A stretch of 64,000 nucleotides of DNA from Thermoplasmata archaeon (GCA_035622275.1 DASPVQ010000015.1:21693-85692); one strand, 5' to 3'; counted from the first letter of the stretch, positions 40,210-49,588 are shown. Numbers and translations are program-made. The notes: generated by a model not told the origin, from the sequence alone.

Positions 40210-41962
40210 CGGTCCGCACGACCCAGGTCCCGGCGACCAGGTCGCCGAAGCGCTGGCGCTCGGGGGTGAGGCCGATGACGAGGACCCCGATCGCGCCGAA
40301 GAGACCAATCCCGCCGAGCACGACGGCGAGCACCGCGAGGAACTCAAGCAGCCCCGCGGCGATCGCGAGGCCGCCGGTGAAGCCGGGCGTCGCCGCGGCC
40401 CCGGTCTTCAGCAGGAGGAGGAGCCCGACCGCGAGCCCCACGCCGAGGATCGTGAGGGTCGGCAGCTTGGAGACGTTGCGGACCAGCGCCGAGGAGAACG
40501 ACGGGCGCTCCAGGTGCCGGTCCCGGACCCCGAGCCGCAATAGGCGCTTTCCGAGGGTGGCGCCGGCCCCGTACTCGAGCAGGACGAAGTAGAGGAACGC
40601 GATCGCGGCGTAGCCGTAGACGGCCGCGTTGAATCCGAGGTTCGCGGCGATGCTGTCGAGCGAACCGGGGCTCGCCAGCACGATCGCCACCCACAGCGCG
40701 GCCGCGGGGAGCGTGACGATGGCGAGGTCGATCACGAACGCGGCGATCCGCGCGCCGATGCTGGCGAAGCGGCGGAGACCGAGTTCCCGGCCCACCAGCA
40801 CGAGCCAGCGTGCGGTCAGGAACGCCCGGTACCCCTCGCGCCCGTCGGTCGAGCCGGAGCGGGCCGCGGCGTCGAGGTTCGCCTGGTCGGCCACGATCCA
40901 GCCGGGCACGGGAAGTCCCTGCCAGGGGCGGTCGGCGGGCGCCGGGGGCAGGCCGAGCAGGCGATGGGCCTGGGCCGCCGCCTCCCGCCCGGCGAGCGAG
41001 GAGTCGACGATGGACTCCGAGATCGAGCCGCGCACGCCCGACCTCATCGCCCGGGCGAGACGCCCGAGCGGCGTCGGGGCCGGCTCGCCCACGGGACCGA
41101 CCGGCGCGTAGCCGCGACCGGAGAGGCGGTGGGCGAGGAACGCGCCCGCGAGACCGAGCAGGCCCGAGAGGTAGACGAGATCAAAGATGCCGGCGCCCCC
41201 GATCGCGTAGAGCCCGGAGGGGCCGGTGCCGTAGAGCGGGGGCTGGCGCAGGACGTCCGCCCCGACGATCACACCGAAGGTCGAGGCGATGTACGCCGCC
41301 GGCAGCGCGAGCGCTTCCGCGCCGGGAAAGGCGCGGTGGGCCACGGCGACCGCCACGAATCCCGCCGCGACCGGGCCGACGAGGTAGGCCGGGAACGACT
41401 CCTCGATCCCGACGCCCGGGATGGCGGTCGACGAGAGGAACGTGACGACGACGACGCCGGAGAACAGGGCGAGGACCGTCGCGATCCGCCCGAGCGAGCG
41501 GCCCGGGGCGCCCGCGCTCGCGAGACCCGCGGCGAGCGGGGTCGCCGCGGCCGCGGCGAGGACCAGGACGAGCTGGGTCGTCGAGGGCGGCACGAACACG
41601 ACGAGGGCCAGCAGGACGACGATCTCCACCGCGACGAACGCGAGGAGGGCGGGGAGCGTGCGGCGGAGGGGCGGGGCGACCCGCCCGAACGCGAGCGCCG
41701 CGACGAGGAGCGGGAAGACCGCGCCCGGGTAGCTGATCGCGAGCCAGTCGTTCGCGATCGGCGCGATCGGCAACAGCACGATGGTGCCGAGCAGGCCCCC
41801 CGCGACCAGCAGCCAGAAAGTTCGGCGGCCGAAGCCCACGCTCTCGGCGAAGGCGTTGTGCTGCCAGCCGAGCACGTACAGTAGCGCCCAGAGCAGCGCT
41901 GGGATCGCGAGCAGCGCGACGTCCCCCGAGATGTCGAAGGCGAGCTGGACGGGATCGATCAT
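40142..41962 (-). CDS. DUF1614-RDD fusion membrane protein
   Basis: 606 residues. Residues 1-320 contain about eight membrane helices; the stretch VIVGADVLRQPPLYGTGPSG followed by LYAIGGAGIFDLVYLSGLL matches DUF1614. Residues 320-420 are a soluble linker. Residues 420-590 are an RDD domain with RIAAFVIDLAIVTLP, TLGKRLLRLGVRD and ERQRFGDLVAGTWVV. The second ATG (41962) was chosen over one two codons upstream because GAGG lies at a proper spacing from it. The 3' end overlaps albA by 68 nt. Transport or ion-related function is possible but unproven. Confidence 0.8.
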   Translation of the reverse strand: MIDPVQLAFDISGDVALLAIPALLWALLYVLGWQHNAFAESVGFGRRTFWLLVAGGLLGTIVLLPIAPIANDWLAISYPGAVFPLLVAALAFGRVAPPLRRTLPALLAFVAVEIVVLLALVVFVPPSTTQLVLVLAAAAATPLAAGLASAGAPGRSLGRIATVLALFSGVVVVTFLSSTAIPGVGIEESFPAYLVGPVAAGFVAVAVAHRAFPGAEALALPAAYIASTFGVIVGADVLRQPPLYGTGPSGLYAIGGAGIFDLVYLSGLLGLAGAFLAHRLSGRGYAPVGPVGEPAPTPLGRLARAMRSGVRGSISESIVDSSLAGREAAAQAHRLLGLPPAPADRPWQGLPVPGWIVADQANLDAAARSGSTDGREGYRAFLTARWLVLVGRELGLRRFASIGARIAAFVIDLAIVTLPAAALWVAIVLASPGSLDSIAANLGFNAAVYGYAAIAFLYFVLLEYGAGATLGKRLLRLGVRDRHLERPSFSSALVRNVSKLPTLTILGVGLAVGLLLLLKTGAAATPGFTGGLAIAAGLLEFLAVLAVVLGGIGLFGAIGVLVIGLTPERQRFGDLVAGTWVVRTATGRPAPAPQPAPARRVPGPSG

Positions 41963-42046
41963 CGGCATTCCTCGCCGCGCCGGCGAGGGGGACGCTAGGA
42001 GCGGACCGGAGTAAAGGGTTTTGTCGCGAATTTGGCTTCCCGCCGC

Positions 42047-43447
42047 GTGGCCGCACCACGGATCGAGAGGGACTCGCTCGGCGCGCGCGAGGTGCCGGGC
42101 GACGTCTACTGGGGGATCCAGACCCTCCGGGCGCGCGAGAACTTCCCGATCAGCGGGCTCGTCGAGTCCCCGCGGCTGATCCGCGCCTACGCGCTCCTCA
42201 AGCTCGCGGCGGTGCGGGCCAACGTATCGCTCGGCGGGCTCGACGAGCGGCGGGGGCGCGCGCTCGAGCAGGCCGCGGAGGAGATGGCCGCCGGCCGGTT
42301 CGACCGCGAGTTCCCGGTCGACGTCTTCCAATCGGGCGCGGGGACGTCGTTCCACATGAACGTCAACGAGGTGCTCACGAACCGCGCGCTCGAGATCCTC
42401 GGTCGGCCGCGCGGCCAGTACGACGAGCTGAGCCCGAACGACCACGTGAACCGCGGCCAGTCGACGAACGACACGTTCCCCTCGGCCGCGCAGGTCGCGG
42501 CGCTGTTCGCGCTGCGGGAGGTCCGCGTGTCGCTGACCACGCTGATCGAGAGCTTCCGTCGCAAGGGCGAGGAGTTCGGCGGCCTGCCCAAGGCCGGTCG
42601 CACCCATCTCAAGGACGCGATGCCGGTCACGCTCGGCGCGGAGTTCCGCGCCTACGCCTCAGCCCTCGATGCCGTGCTCGCCACGCTCGAGCCGATCGAG
42701 CGGGGCCTCGGGGAGATCCCACTCGGCGGGAGCGCCGTCGGCACCGGTGTCAACAGCCTGCCGGGGTTCCGGGGGATGGCGGTCGCCGACTACGCGCGGC
42801 TGACGGGACTGGCGCTGACCGTCGCCCGCGACCCGTTCGCCACCATGCAGAGCCGCTGGCCGCTGGGGGCGGCGAGCGGCTGGCTACGGGCGCTCTCGCT
42901 CGAGCTCGCGCGGATCGCCGCCGACCTGCGACTGCTCTCGAGCGGGCCCGAGACCGGACTCGACGAGATACGGCTGCCGGAGATCCAGCCCGGCTCCTCG
43001 ATCATGCCCGCGAAGGTGAACCCGACGGCGGCCGAATGCCTGACGATGGTCGCCTTCCACGTGGTCGGGGCGGACGCCGCCACCGCGCTCGCGGTGCAGG
43101 CCGGCCAGCTCGAGATCAACGTCATGATGCCGCTCGCCGCCTTCGAGGTGCTGTTCGCCGCGGAGATCCTCGCACGGTACCTGCCGGTGTTCGCCCGTGG
43201 CTGCGTGGACGGCATCACCGCGAACCCCACCCGCCTCGAGAGCTACCTGATGCGCTCGAGCGCGCTCGCGACCGTCCTGACGCCCCGCCTCGGCTACCTC
43301 AAGGTCGCCGAGCTCCTGCACGAGGCCGAGCGGACGGGGCGACCGGTCCGCGAGCTCCTGGTGGAGCGGCAGCTCCTGTCCGCGGACGAGGCGGAGGCGC
43401 TCCTCGGCCCGGCGGCGCTCCTCAAGCTGACGCAACCGGTACCGTGA
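42047..43447 (+). CDS. Class II fumarase / aspartate ammonia-lyase superfamily enzyme
   Basis: 466 residues. The superfamily signature GSSIMPAKVNPTAAE lies near residue 318. NDHVNRGQSTNDTFPSA is fumarase-like in TFP but GQST-like as in aspartase; IQTLRARENFPISG is also intermediate. MPAKVNP favours aspartase and the following T favours fumarase. Either reaction interconverts fumarate with malate or aspartate. The GTG at 42047 is preferred over the TTG at 42032 because it fits a TATA-like GAGTAAAGGG near 42010. Confidence 0.85.
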   Translation: MAAPRIERDSLGAREVPGDVYWGIQTLRARENFPISGLVESPRLIRAYALLKLAAVRANVSLGGLDERRGRALEQAAEEMAAGRFDREFPVDVFQSGAGTSFHMNVNEVLTNRALEILGRPRGQYDELSPNDHVNRGQSTNDTFPSAAQVAALFALREVRVSLTTLIESFRRKGEEFGGLPKAGRTHLKDAMPVTLGAEFRAYASALDAVLATLEPIERGLGEIPLGGSAVGTGVNSLPGFRGMAVADYARLTGLALTVARDPFATMQSRWPLGAASGWLRALSLELARIAADLRLLSSGPETGLDEIRLPEIQPGSSIMPAKVNPTAAECLTMVAFHVVGADAATALAVQAGQLEINVMMPLAAFEVLFAAEILARYLPVFARGCVDGITANPTRLESYLMRSSALATVLTPRLGYLKVAELLHEAERTGRPVRELLVERQLLSADEAEALLGPAALLKLTQPVP

Positions 43448-43466
43448 GCCCCGGCCCCCGGGCGCA

Positions 43467-43476
43467 TCGTTAAGAC
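43467..43476 (+). promoter_or_regulatory. TATA box of the TrmB-family gene
   Basis: TCGTTAAGAC, about 33 nt before the ATG at 43505. Confidence 0.55.
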
Positions 43477-43504
43477 CATCGCGCACCGTCGACCCCGCCG
43501 CACC

Positions 43505-44260
43505 ATGGCGACGTTCGAGGAGGCGGCGGTCGCCCTCGGCAACCAGTCATCGGAGGAGTTCCGGCGCGCCGCCGACGTCCTCGGCAAGGTCGGGCTCACC
43601 CAGTACGAGGCCCGCGCCTACATCGCGCTGGTCGCGCGGGGCGTGGGGGACGCCGCGAGCCTCGCCACGGCTGCCGGAATCCCGCGGACGAGCGCCTACA
43701 AGGTCCTCGAGTCGCTCGCGGCGAAGGGCTACGCCCAGCCGACCGGCGGCAAACCGATCCTCTTCCGGCCGGCACCGCCGCTCGACGTGGCCGACCAGCT
43801 CAAGGGCGCCATCCAGGAGGTGTTCGAGAAGCTCGCCCACCTCCACCGCGTCGTTGCCGAGCACGGCGAGCCCCAGCTCGTCTACCTCCTGAGCGGCCAC
43901 GACAAGGTCCTTTCGAAGATCGGCGAGCTCCTCGACCAGTCGAACCAGACGTTCATCCTCACGACGCCGCAGGTCGCCGAGGTCCGCGACGAGCTCGGCA
44001 AGAAGCTCCAGCACGCGGTCAAGCGCGGGGTCCGCGTGACGTTCGTCACGTCGCCGCTCCAGCGAGTGCCCGAGGGCGTCGAGTACGTCGCCCGGGAGAA
44101 CCTGCTGGCCACCGAGGTCCTCGCCGACGGCGCCCACGCGCTCCTCGCCGCGCCCGGGCTCGAGGCCTGCGGGTTCACCGACAATCCGATCCTCACGGCG
44201 CACCTCAAGCAGTTCCTCGAGGTCATCCTCGAGGCGGCTCCCGCGCGCGCCGCGCCCTAG
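43505..44260 (+). CDS. TrmB-family transcription regulator
   Basis: 251 residues. The winged helix lies at about 24-95: VLGKVGLTQYEARAYIALVARGV, DAASLATAAGIPRTSAYKVLESL, KGYAQPTGGKPILFRPAPP. A coiled helix (AIQEVFEKLAHLHRVVAEHG) links to a C-terminal phospholipase D-like fold domain (FILTTPQVAEVRDEL, RVTFVTSPLQ) as in TrmB-like regulators that sense sugars. The ligand is unknown. The Taw2-like gene follows after 10 nt. Confidence 0.9.
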   Translation: MATFEEAAVALGNQSSEEFRRAADVLGKVGLTQYEARAYIALVARGVGDAASLATAAGIPRTSAYKVLESLAAKGYAQPTGGKPILFRPAPPLDVADQLKGAIQEVFEKLAHLHRVVAEHGEPQLVYLLSGHDKVLSKIGELLDQSNQTFILTTPQVAEVRDELGKKLQHAVKRGVRVTFVTSPLQRVPEGVEYVARENLLATEVLADGAHALLAAPGLEACGFTDNPILTAHLKQFLEVILEAAPARAAP

Positions 44261-44270
44261 GACCGAGCCG

Positions 44271-45143
44271 TTGGCGGCCGACGCGCGCGGCGGCCCGCGG
44301 CGGCCCCCGATCGAGCGGGTCCGCGAGCGGCTGCGGGCGAGCGAGGGAGAGGCGGTCGCCGCCGCCGTTCCCCGGGGCTACCAGCGGCTGGGACGCGTGC
44401 TGCTCCTCCGCCTTCCCGGGACCCTGCGACCGCACTTCGCCGCGATCGGGCGCGCCTGGCAGGCCGAGCTGGGCGTCGAAGCGGTCCTCAGCCAGGTCGG
44501 GCCGGTCTCGGGGGAGCTACGCGAACCGGCGGTCGAGCGGATCGCGGGCGGCTCGACCGAGACGGAGGTCCGGGAGCACGGGGCGCGCTGGCGCTTCGAT
44601 GCGGCGCGCCTGATGTTCGCGGCCGGCAACCGGTTCGAGCGGCGGCGCGCGGCGGAGCTCGTTGGGCCGGGCGAGCACGTCGTCGACCTGTTCGCGGGCA
44701 TCGGGTACTTCTCGATCCCGATCGCCCGGGCGGTCCCGAGCGCACGGGTCCTGGCCGTCGAGAAGAACCCGGTCGCCTTCCGCTACCTGACGGAGAACGT
44801 GGCGCGCAACGGGGTCGCCGAGCGCGTCGCGTGCGTCCTCGGCGACAACCGACGGGCCGCGCTGCCCGCCGCCGCGGCCGACCGGGTGTTCCTGGGCTAC
44901 CTGCCCGACGCGACCCCGTGGCTCGACCGCGCGATCCAGCTCCTGCGTCCGGCCGGGGGATGGGTGCACGTGCACACCGTCGTCGACGCGCGCGGCGCGA
45001 TCGACTCGGCGATCGCTCGGGTGGCGGCCGCGACCGCCGACCTCGGGGCCGCGCTCCCGCGCCGGCCCGTCGCGCGCGCGGTGAAGCCCTACGGTCCGGG
45101 GCGCACCCACGTGGTGGTCGACGCGCGGCTCGCGCCGGCCTAA
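44271..45143 (+). CDS. taw2: Trm5/TYW2-family tRNA-modification enzyme, Taw2-like
   Basis: 290 residues. The SAM-binding motif I is VVDLFAGIGYFSIPIARAV near residue 140, and motif II has VLAVEKNPVAFRYL. Near motif IV the sequence ADRVFLGYLPDATPWLDRAI with WVHVHTVVD resembles TYW2/Taw2, which add an aminocarboxypropyl group in wyosine synthesis, rather than Trm5 (NLPxxA). Start is TTG, 10 nt after the trmB-type stop; a later start is possible. A Trm5-type methylase is the alternative. Confidence 0.82.
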   Translation: MAADARGGPRRPPIERVRERLRASEGEAVAAAVPRGYQRLGRVLLLRLPGTLRPHFAAIGRAWQAELGVEAVLSQVGPVSGELREPAVERIAGGSTETEVREHGARWRFDAARLMFAAGNRFERRRAAELVGPGEHVVDLFAGIGYFSIPIARAVPSARVLAVEKNPVAFRYLTENVARNGVAERVACVLGDNRRAALPAAAADRVFLGYLPDATPWLDRAIQLLRPAGGWVHVHTVVDARGAIDSAIARVAAATADLGAALPRRPVARAVKPYGPGRTHVVVDARLAPA

Positions 45144-46201
45144 TGCGTCGGGGTCGGGAGGCGGGGCGCGAGCGCGTCGACCACGGCCGGGAACGCGCGG
45201 ACGAAGCGGTCGATGTCGCTCGTCGGGTTCGAGAAGGAGATCCGGACGAACTTCGCTCCGTGCGCCGGCGACAGGTAGTCGCCCGCCCGGACGAAGACGC
45301 CGTGACGCTCGAGCAGCTCGCGCTGGATCGCCTTCGGGGCGAGCCCGCGTGCCGAGACGTCGGCGACCATCATGTTCGCCTGCGAGGGGTAGACGAGGAC
45401 CCGCATGCCGGGCACGGCCTCGACGCAGGCCCGAACGCGAGCCCCGTTCTCGCGCGTCTGGCGCCGGACCTCGCCGATCCAGTGCGACTTCGTGCGGAGC
45501 CCGGCGAGCGCGGCGACCTGGGCGAGGATGTTCACGCCGAGGTCGTTCGTGTTGAACCGCGCGATCGTCCGGACGAGCTCGGCGCGCGCGAGGAACCCTC
45601 CGATCCGAAGGCCGGCGAGCCCGCAGTTCTTCGAGACGGACCAGACGGTGATCGTCTCCTCCGGCGCGAACTGGGCGGCGAGCGTCGGTCCCTCGGCGAA
45701 GTCGCGGTAGGTCACGTCGTTCAGGAGGAAGAGGTGGCGGTCGTGGGCGATCTCGGCGATCGCGCGCACCTCCTCGCGCGGGTAGCCCGAGCCGAGGGGA
45801 TTCAGCGGATCGATCAATAGGATCATCCGGGTCCGGGGCCCGATCGCCTCGGCGACCCGTTCGGCGTTGAGTCGGAACGGGGGAGCGTAGATGTCCAGGT
45901 TGCGGGTCCGCGCGCCGGAGAGCTCGATGAACTTGTGGATGATGAGGTAGCTCGGGTCCGAGGCGATGACCTCGTCCCCGGGGGCGAGGAGCGCGCGGGC
46001 GGTCATGTAGAGCGACTCGGTGCCGCCCGCGGTCAGGAACGGGCTCAGGCCGGCGAGGCCGAGATCGGCGGCCGCGAGCTCGAGCAGCTCGGGGTCGCCG
46101 GGCCCGTAGGGGTAGCCCTCGTAGCGGCGCTCGCGGATCGCCTCTTCGAGCGCCCCCCGCACGATGTCGGGCGGGACGAGATGGTTGGTGTTCTGGCTCA
46201 T
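45140..46201 (-). CDS. PLP-dependent class I/II aminotransferase (HisC-like)
   Basis: At least 353 residues. The PLP lysine is in VWSVSKNCGLAGLRIGG, the Asp/Asn ligands in LIDPLNPLGSGYP and LNDVTYRDF, and the Arg clamp in FVRISFSNPTS. The nearest groups are histidinol-phosphate and other small aminotransferases. The first ATG (46201) is given as start, but in-frame sequence before it (TPFDAFRYADAHRREIAW) reads like protein and the TATA box lies 90 nt upstream, so the true start may be near 46271 with a frame problem. The stop shares CTAA with the taw2-like gene. Confidence 0.85.
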   Translation of the reverse strand: MSQNTNHLVPPDIVRGALEEAIRERRYEGYPYGPGDPELLELAAADLGLAGLSPFLTAGGTESLYMTARALLAPGDEVIASDPSYLIIHKFIELSGARTRNLDIYAPPFRLNAERVAEAIGPRTRMILLIDPLNPLGSGYPREEVRAIAEIAHDRHLFLLNDVTYRDFAEGPTLAAQFAPEETITVWSVSKNCGLAGLRIGGFLARAELVRTIARFNTNDLGVNILAQVAALAGLRTKSHWIGEVRRQTRENGARVRACVEAVPGMRVLVYPSQANMMVADVSARGLAPKAIQRELLERHGVFVRAGDYLSPAHGAKFVRISFSNPTSDIDRFVRAFPAVVDALAPRLPTPTH

Positions 46202-46287
46202 CCAGGCGATCTCACGGCGGTGCGCATCGGCGTACCGGAACGCGTCGAACGGCGTAGGGGATCCCTCGCACCCCCGGGGGCGCGGGT

Positions 46288-46297
46288 GGGTTAATGG
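46288..46297 (-). promoter_or_regulatory. TATA box for the aminotransferase gene
   Basis: The minus strand reads CCATTAACCC and overlaps the end of the MenG-like gene. A leaderless start would fall near the GTG at 46271. Confidence 0.45.
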
Positions 46298-47088
46298 CTT
46301 TCGGAGGGTGCGGCGCGGCCCGCCTCCGCGAGGAACGCGGTGACGATCCCCATCGACTGCTCCCGGGCCGCGACCCGGGAGAACCCCGCCCGCCCGAGCG
46401 CGGCGACGAGTTCGACGCGCGGCGGCAACCGGCGGAGCGACTCGGGCAGGTAGCGGTACGGGCCCGCGCTGTCGACCGCGGCCCCGAGCCAGGGCACGAC
46501 ATGGTCGAAGTAGGCGTGGAAGATCGAGCCGAACATCGGCGAGGGGGGCTCGGTGATCTCCAGCGAGAGCAGGACCCCGCCCGGCCGCAGCACCCGGCGC
46601 ATCTCCCCGAACGCCGCCGGTAGATCGACCAGGTTGCGCACGAGGAAGGCGTTCGTCACGAGGTCGAACGACGCGTCGCCGAAGGGCAGACGCTGCGCGG
46701 TGCCGCGGCCGTAGGCGACGGCGCGGGTCCGATGCGCGCGCGGTGTGAGGCGGACGGCGACGCGGAGCATCGCGGCCGTGAAGTCGACCCCGACCACGCT
46801 CGCCCCGGGGAAGTGGCGGGCCGCGAGCCGGGTCAGCTCGCCGGTGCCGCAGCCGAGGTCGAGGATGCGCTCCATCCGGCCCGGGGCGCGGAATCGGTCG
46901 AGGTCCCACAGCGCGCGGGGGCGCCAGAGCAGATCCCCGCCGAGCGACGCGACGTGATCGAACCACTGGTAGCCGGCGGCGATGTGGGTGAACATGCGGC
47001 GCACGTCCCGCTCGAAACTGGGGTCGACGGGGTCGGGGTGCGGCGAGCCGTCCGGCCCGCTCCGGGCGGGCGACTCGGGGCGCGCCAC
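46291..47088 (-). CDS. menG: MenG/UbiE-type quinone C-methyltransferase
   Basis: 265 residues. SAM motif I is ILDLGCGTGELTRLAARHF; the UbiE signature is seen in FTHIAAGYQWFDHVASLGGDLLWR near residue 30 and NAFLVRNLVDLPAAFGEMRRVLRPGG. It would methylate a demethylmenaquinone-type ring, the last step after UbiA and UbiD (23-25 kb). The start is the GTG at 47088, 25 nt from a palindromic TATA element; no ATG fits. Another small-molecule methyltransferase role is possible. Confidence 0.88.
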   Translation of the reverse strand: MARPESPARSGPDGSPHPDPVDPSFERDVRRMFTHIAAGYQWFDHVASLGGDLLWRPRALWDLDRFRAPGRMERILDLGCGTGELTRLAARHFPGASVVGVDFTAAMLRVAVRLTPRAHRTRAVAYGRGTAQRLPFGDASFDLVTNAFLVRNLVDLPAAFGEMRRVLRPGGVLLSLEITEPPSPMFGSIFHAYFDHVVPWLGAAVDSAGPYRYLPESLRRLPPRVELVAALGRAGFSRVAAREQSMGIVTAFLAEAGRAAPSESH

Positions 47089-47108
47089 GATCGCGCCGAG
47101 CGGCGGGA

Positions 47109-47121
47109 CCGCCTTAAGCGG
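47109..47121 (-). promoter_or_regulatory. TATA element of menG within an inverted repeat
   Basis: CCGC-CTTAA-GCGG: 4-bp arms around CTTAA, about 27 nt before the GTG at 47088. Confidence 0.5.
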
Positions 47122-49543
47122 ACGGGTCGGGCGAGCGCGAGAGCTCCACGTCGAGCCGGGCGACCCGTCCGGCGAGGTCGCTGCGCTGGCGGTCGACGCC
47201 GCTCGCGCGGGCGGCGGCGAGATGGGCCCGGGCGCTCGCGTCGTCGCCGCGGGCGTGGTCGAGGTGCGCGAGGCGGAACAGCATCTCGCCGACGTCCGGC
47301 TCTGCGCCGAGCTCGCGCGCCTGGCGGAGCGCGTCCTCGAAGTAGCGCTGCGCGCGGTCCCAGTCCCGCTCCGCCTCCGCGAGCAGGCCGTGGACGAGCG
47401 CGATCTGCTCGGGAGCAAGGCGGTCGCCGAGCGGCAGCAGCAGGCTCTCCGCGCGCTCGAGGGCCGGGCGGGCCCGGTCCGGCTGGCCGAGCTCCGCGCG
47501 CATCTGGGCGAGGTTGAGGTAGCAGTAGCCGATCCAGATCGGCGACTTGGAGCGCTCGGCGGCCTCGATCGCGCGGTCGAGGCCCTCGAGCGCTTCCTCC
47601 GAACGGCCGGTCGAGTAGAGGAGGACGGCACGGTTCATCAGCACGCGCGCCCGCGCGCTCAGGTCCTGGCCGCTCCCGAAGAGCTCCGCGGCCCGTTCGT
47701 ACATCGTGAGCGCCTCGCCGAAGCGCTCGGTCTCCCCGAGCAGCAGCGCGTTTGCCACGTCGATCAGGGCGTGGCCCTGCTCGATCGACGTTCCTTCGCG
47801 CTCGGCGAGTTCGAGCGCGAGCCGAAGGTGCTCCTCGGCCGGGGCGATCTGACCGAGCCGCCAGTTGACGATGCCCAAGACCCGGTGCGCGGTCATCAGC
47901 TCGCGGGGCGAGCCGCGGGCCTCGAGCCGGCCGTACGCCTCGCGTGCCAGCGCCTCGGCGCTCGCGAACTCGCTCTGGTCCTGACGCGTCTGGGCGAGCG
48001 CCAGCAGGACCCGCCCGAGCTCCGCGTCCAGCTCGGGCGAGCGCCGCGCGAGCGCCACGGCCTCGCTGAGCGCCGTTTCCGACCGGCGCAGATCGCCGAG
48101 CTCGTCGAAGGCGCGCCCGAGCTCGGTGAGCAGATGGACCTCGCGCGCAAGGGCGCGGTCGGGCCGCCGGCGCTCCGCCTCGAGCGCCCGCTCCAGGTAC
48201 GGCACCGCGCTCTCGAAGGCGAAGGCCCGCATCGCGCTCACGGCCGCGCGGGCGTTGTACTCGGCGGCCTTCGCGTCGTCCCGGCCGAGGTAGAACTGCC
48301 GGGCGAGCTCGAAGTCGGTCGCCAGGTGTCGTTCCTCGAGCGCGCGCGCCACGCGCCGGTGCAGGATCCGCCGTCGCGTCTGGGTCAGCTCGGCGTAGAC
48401 GCCCGCCCGCAGGCCTTCGGTCGTGAACTCGAGGGTCTCGGCGTCGCGCTCGCGCAGCTCGCCGTCCTGCACGAGCCGGTCGACGACCTCGGTCAGCCGC
48501 TCCTCGTCCATCTCGCCGATCGCCTGCAGGGTCCCGATCGCGAACTCGCGGCCGAGCAGGCTCGCGTAGGTGAGCGTCCGCCGCTCCACCTCGCTCAGGC
48601 GCCGCGCCCGGGCGAGCAGGAGCTGATTGAGGTCCGCCGAGCCGTCGGTCGGCGTCGCGGGCGCGCGCGCGCCGAGGCCCGAGGAGGAGCGCACGAGCTG
48701 CTCGACGAACAGGGGGTTCCCCTCCGTCTGGGCGTGCCAGCGCAGCACGTCCGCCGGGTCGGGCGCGAGCCCGCGCCGGACCCAGCGCGCGAACTCGGCG
48801 ACGTCGGCGGTGGAGAGCCGACCGAGCGGCACGGTCCGCACGACGCTGGAGCGGGTGAGCGACTCGAGCGCCTCGCGCACCTGGCTCGGGATGCGGCTGC
48901 CGGCCGCGACGGTCGCCACCAGGGCGATGCGCCGGTCGGAGATCGTCGCGACGAAGCGCGCGAGGAACTCGAGCGAGGATGGGTCGGCGAAGTGCAGGTC
49001 GTCGATGGCGAGCAGCAGGGGTTCGTCCCGCGCGAGATCGGTGAGGTACTGGGTGATGCGCGCGAACAGTTCGTTCCGGCTGGTCCCGAGCCACTCGCCC
49101 GGGCTGTCGAGGGGAGCGAGGACCGCATCGAGCCCCTCGGCCTCGGTCGCGGGCTCCCCGGCCTCGACCGATCCATACGGCGCGCTGGCGCCGTTCGTGC
49201 CGTACGGCACCAGGAAGATCGGGAGGACCGGGTCCGCGGCGCCCGCGCTGTGCTCCGCGCTCGGGGCGAGCGGGCGCACCAGGTCGCGCACGAGCGAGAA
49301 CGGCTGCGGGATCTCCTCGGGGAGCGCGCGGCCGGTCAACGAGCGGAACCCGTGCTCGCGGGCGCGCGCGACGCTCGCCCGGACGAAGAGGCTCTTCCCC
49401 GCGCCGTCGTCCCCCGAGATGAGCAGCGCGTCGCCGGCGCCGGAGCGGGCCCGCTCGAGCGTCCGGTCGATCTCGGCGAGCACGTCGGACCGGCCGAAGA
49501 TGGGAGGCACCGCGCCTGCGCGCAGGCTCCCGGCGCCCGGCAT
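47114..49543 (-). CDS. STAND-type ATPase with TPR solenoid
   Basis: 809 residues. The N-terminal P-loop is ISGDDGAGKSLF (about 42-53) and Walker B is LLLAIDDLHFADPSSLEF (about 176-193), as in MalT/AAA_16-like STAND NTPases. A winged-helix-like linker follows (RRTLTYASLLGREFAIGTLQAI). From about residue 350 to the end there are many TPR-like units (AAEYNARAAVSAMRAFAFESAVPYLERALEAE and similar). Such proteins are ligand-triggered signalling switches. No C-terminal DNA-binding domain is seen. It is followed by menG. Confidence 0.88.
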   Translation of the reverse strand: MPGAGSLRAGAVPPIFGRSDVLAEIDRTLERARSGAGDALLISGDDGAGKSLFVRASVARAREHGFRSLTGRALPEEIPQPFSLVRDLVRPLAPSAEHSAGAADPVLPIFLVPYGTNGASAPYGSVEAGEPATEAEGLDAVLAPLDSPGEWLGTSRNELFARITQYLTDLARDEPLLLAIDDLHFADPSSLEFLARFVATISDRRIALVATVAAGSRIPSQVREALESLTRSSVVRTVPLGRLSTADVAEFARWVRRGLAPDPADVLRWHAQTEGNPLFVEQLVRSSSGLGARAPATPTDGSADLNQLLLARARRLSEVERRTLTYASLLGREFAIGTLQAIGEMDEERLTEVVDRLVQDGELRERDAETLEFTTEGLRAGVYAELTQTRRRILHRRVARALEERHLATDFELARQFYLGRDDAKAAEYNARAAVSAMRAFAFESAVPYLERALEAERRRPDRALAREVHLLTELGRAFDELGDLRRSETALSEAVALARRSPELDAELGRVLLALAQTRQDQSEFASAEALAREAYGRLEARGSPRELMTAHRVLGIVNWRLGQIAPAEEHLRLALELAEREGTSIEQGHALIDVANALLLGETERFGEALTMYERAAELFGSGQDLSARARVLMNRAVLLYSTGRSEEALEGLDRAIEAAERSKSPIWIGYCYLNLAQMRAELGQPDRARPALERAESLLLPLGDRLAPEQIALVHGLLAEAERDWDRAQRYFEDALRQARELGAEPDVGEMLFRLAHLDHARGDDASARAHLAAARASGVDRQRSDLAGRVARLDVELSRSPDPSA

Positions 49544-49567
49544 CGGGGGGAAAAGACGGTGGACCGG

Positions 49568-49577
49568 GTAGATAACC
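49568..49577 (-). promoter_or_regulatory. TATA box of the STAND ATPase gene
   Basis: The minus strand reads GGTTATCTAC, about 29 nt before the ATG at 49543. Confidence 0.5.
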
Positions 49578-49588
49578 CAATCCCGCCG

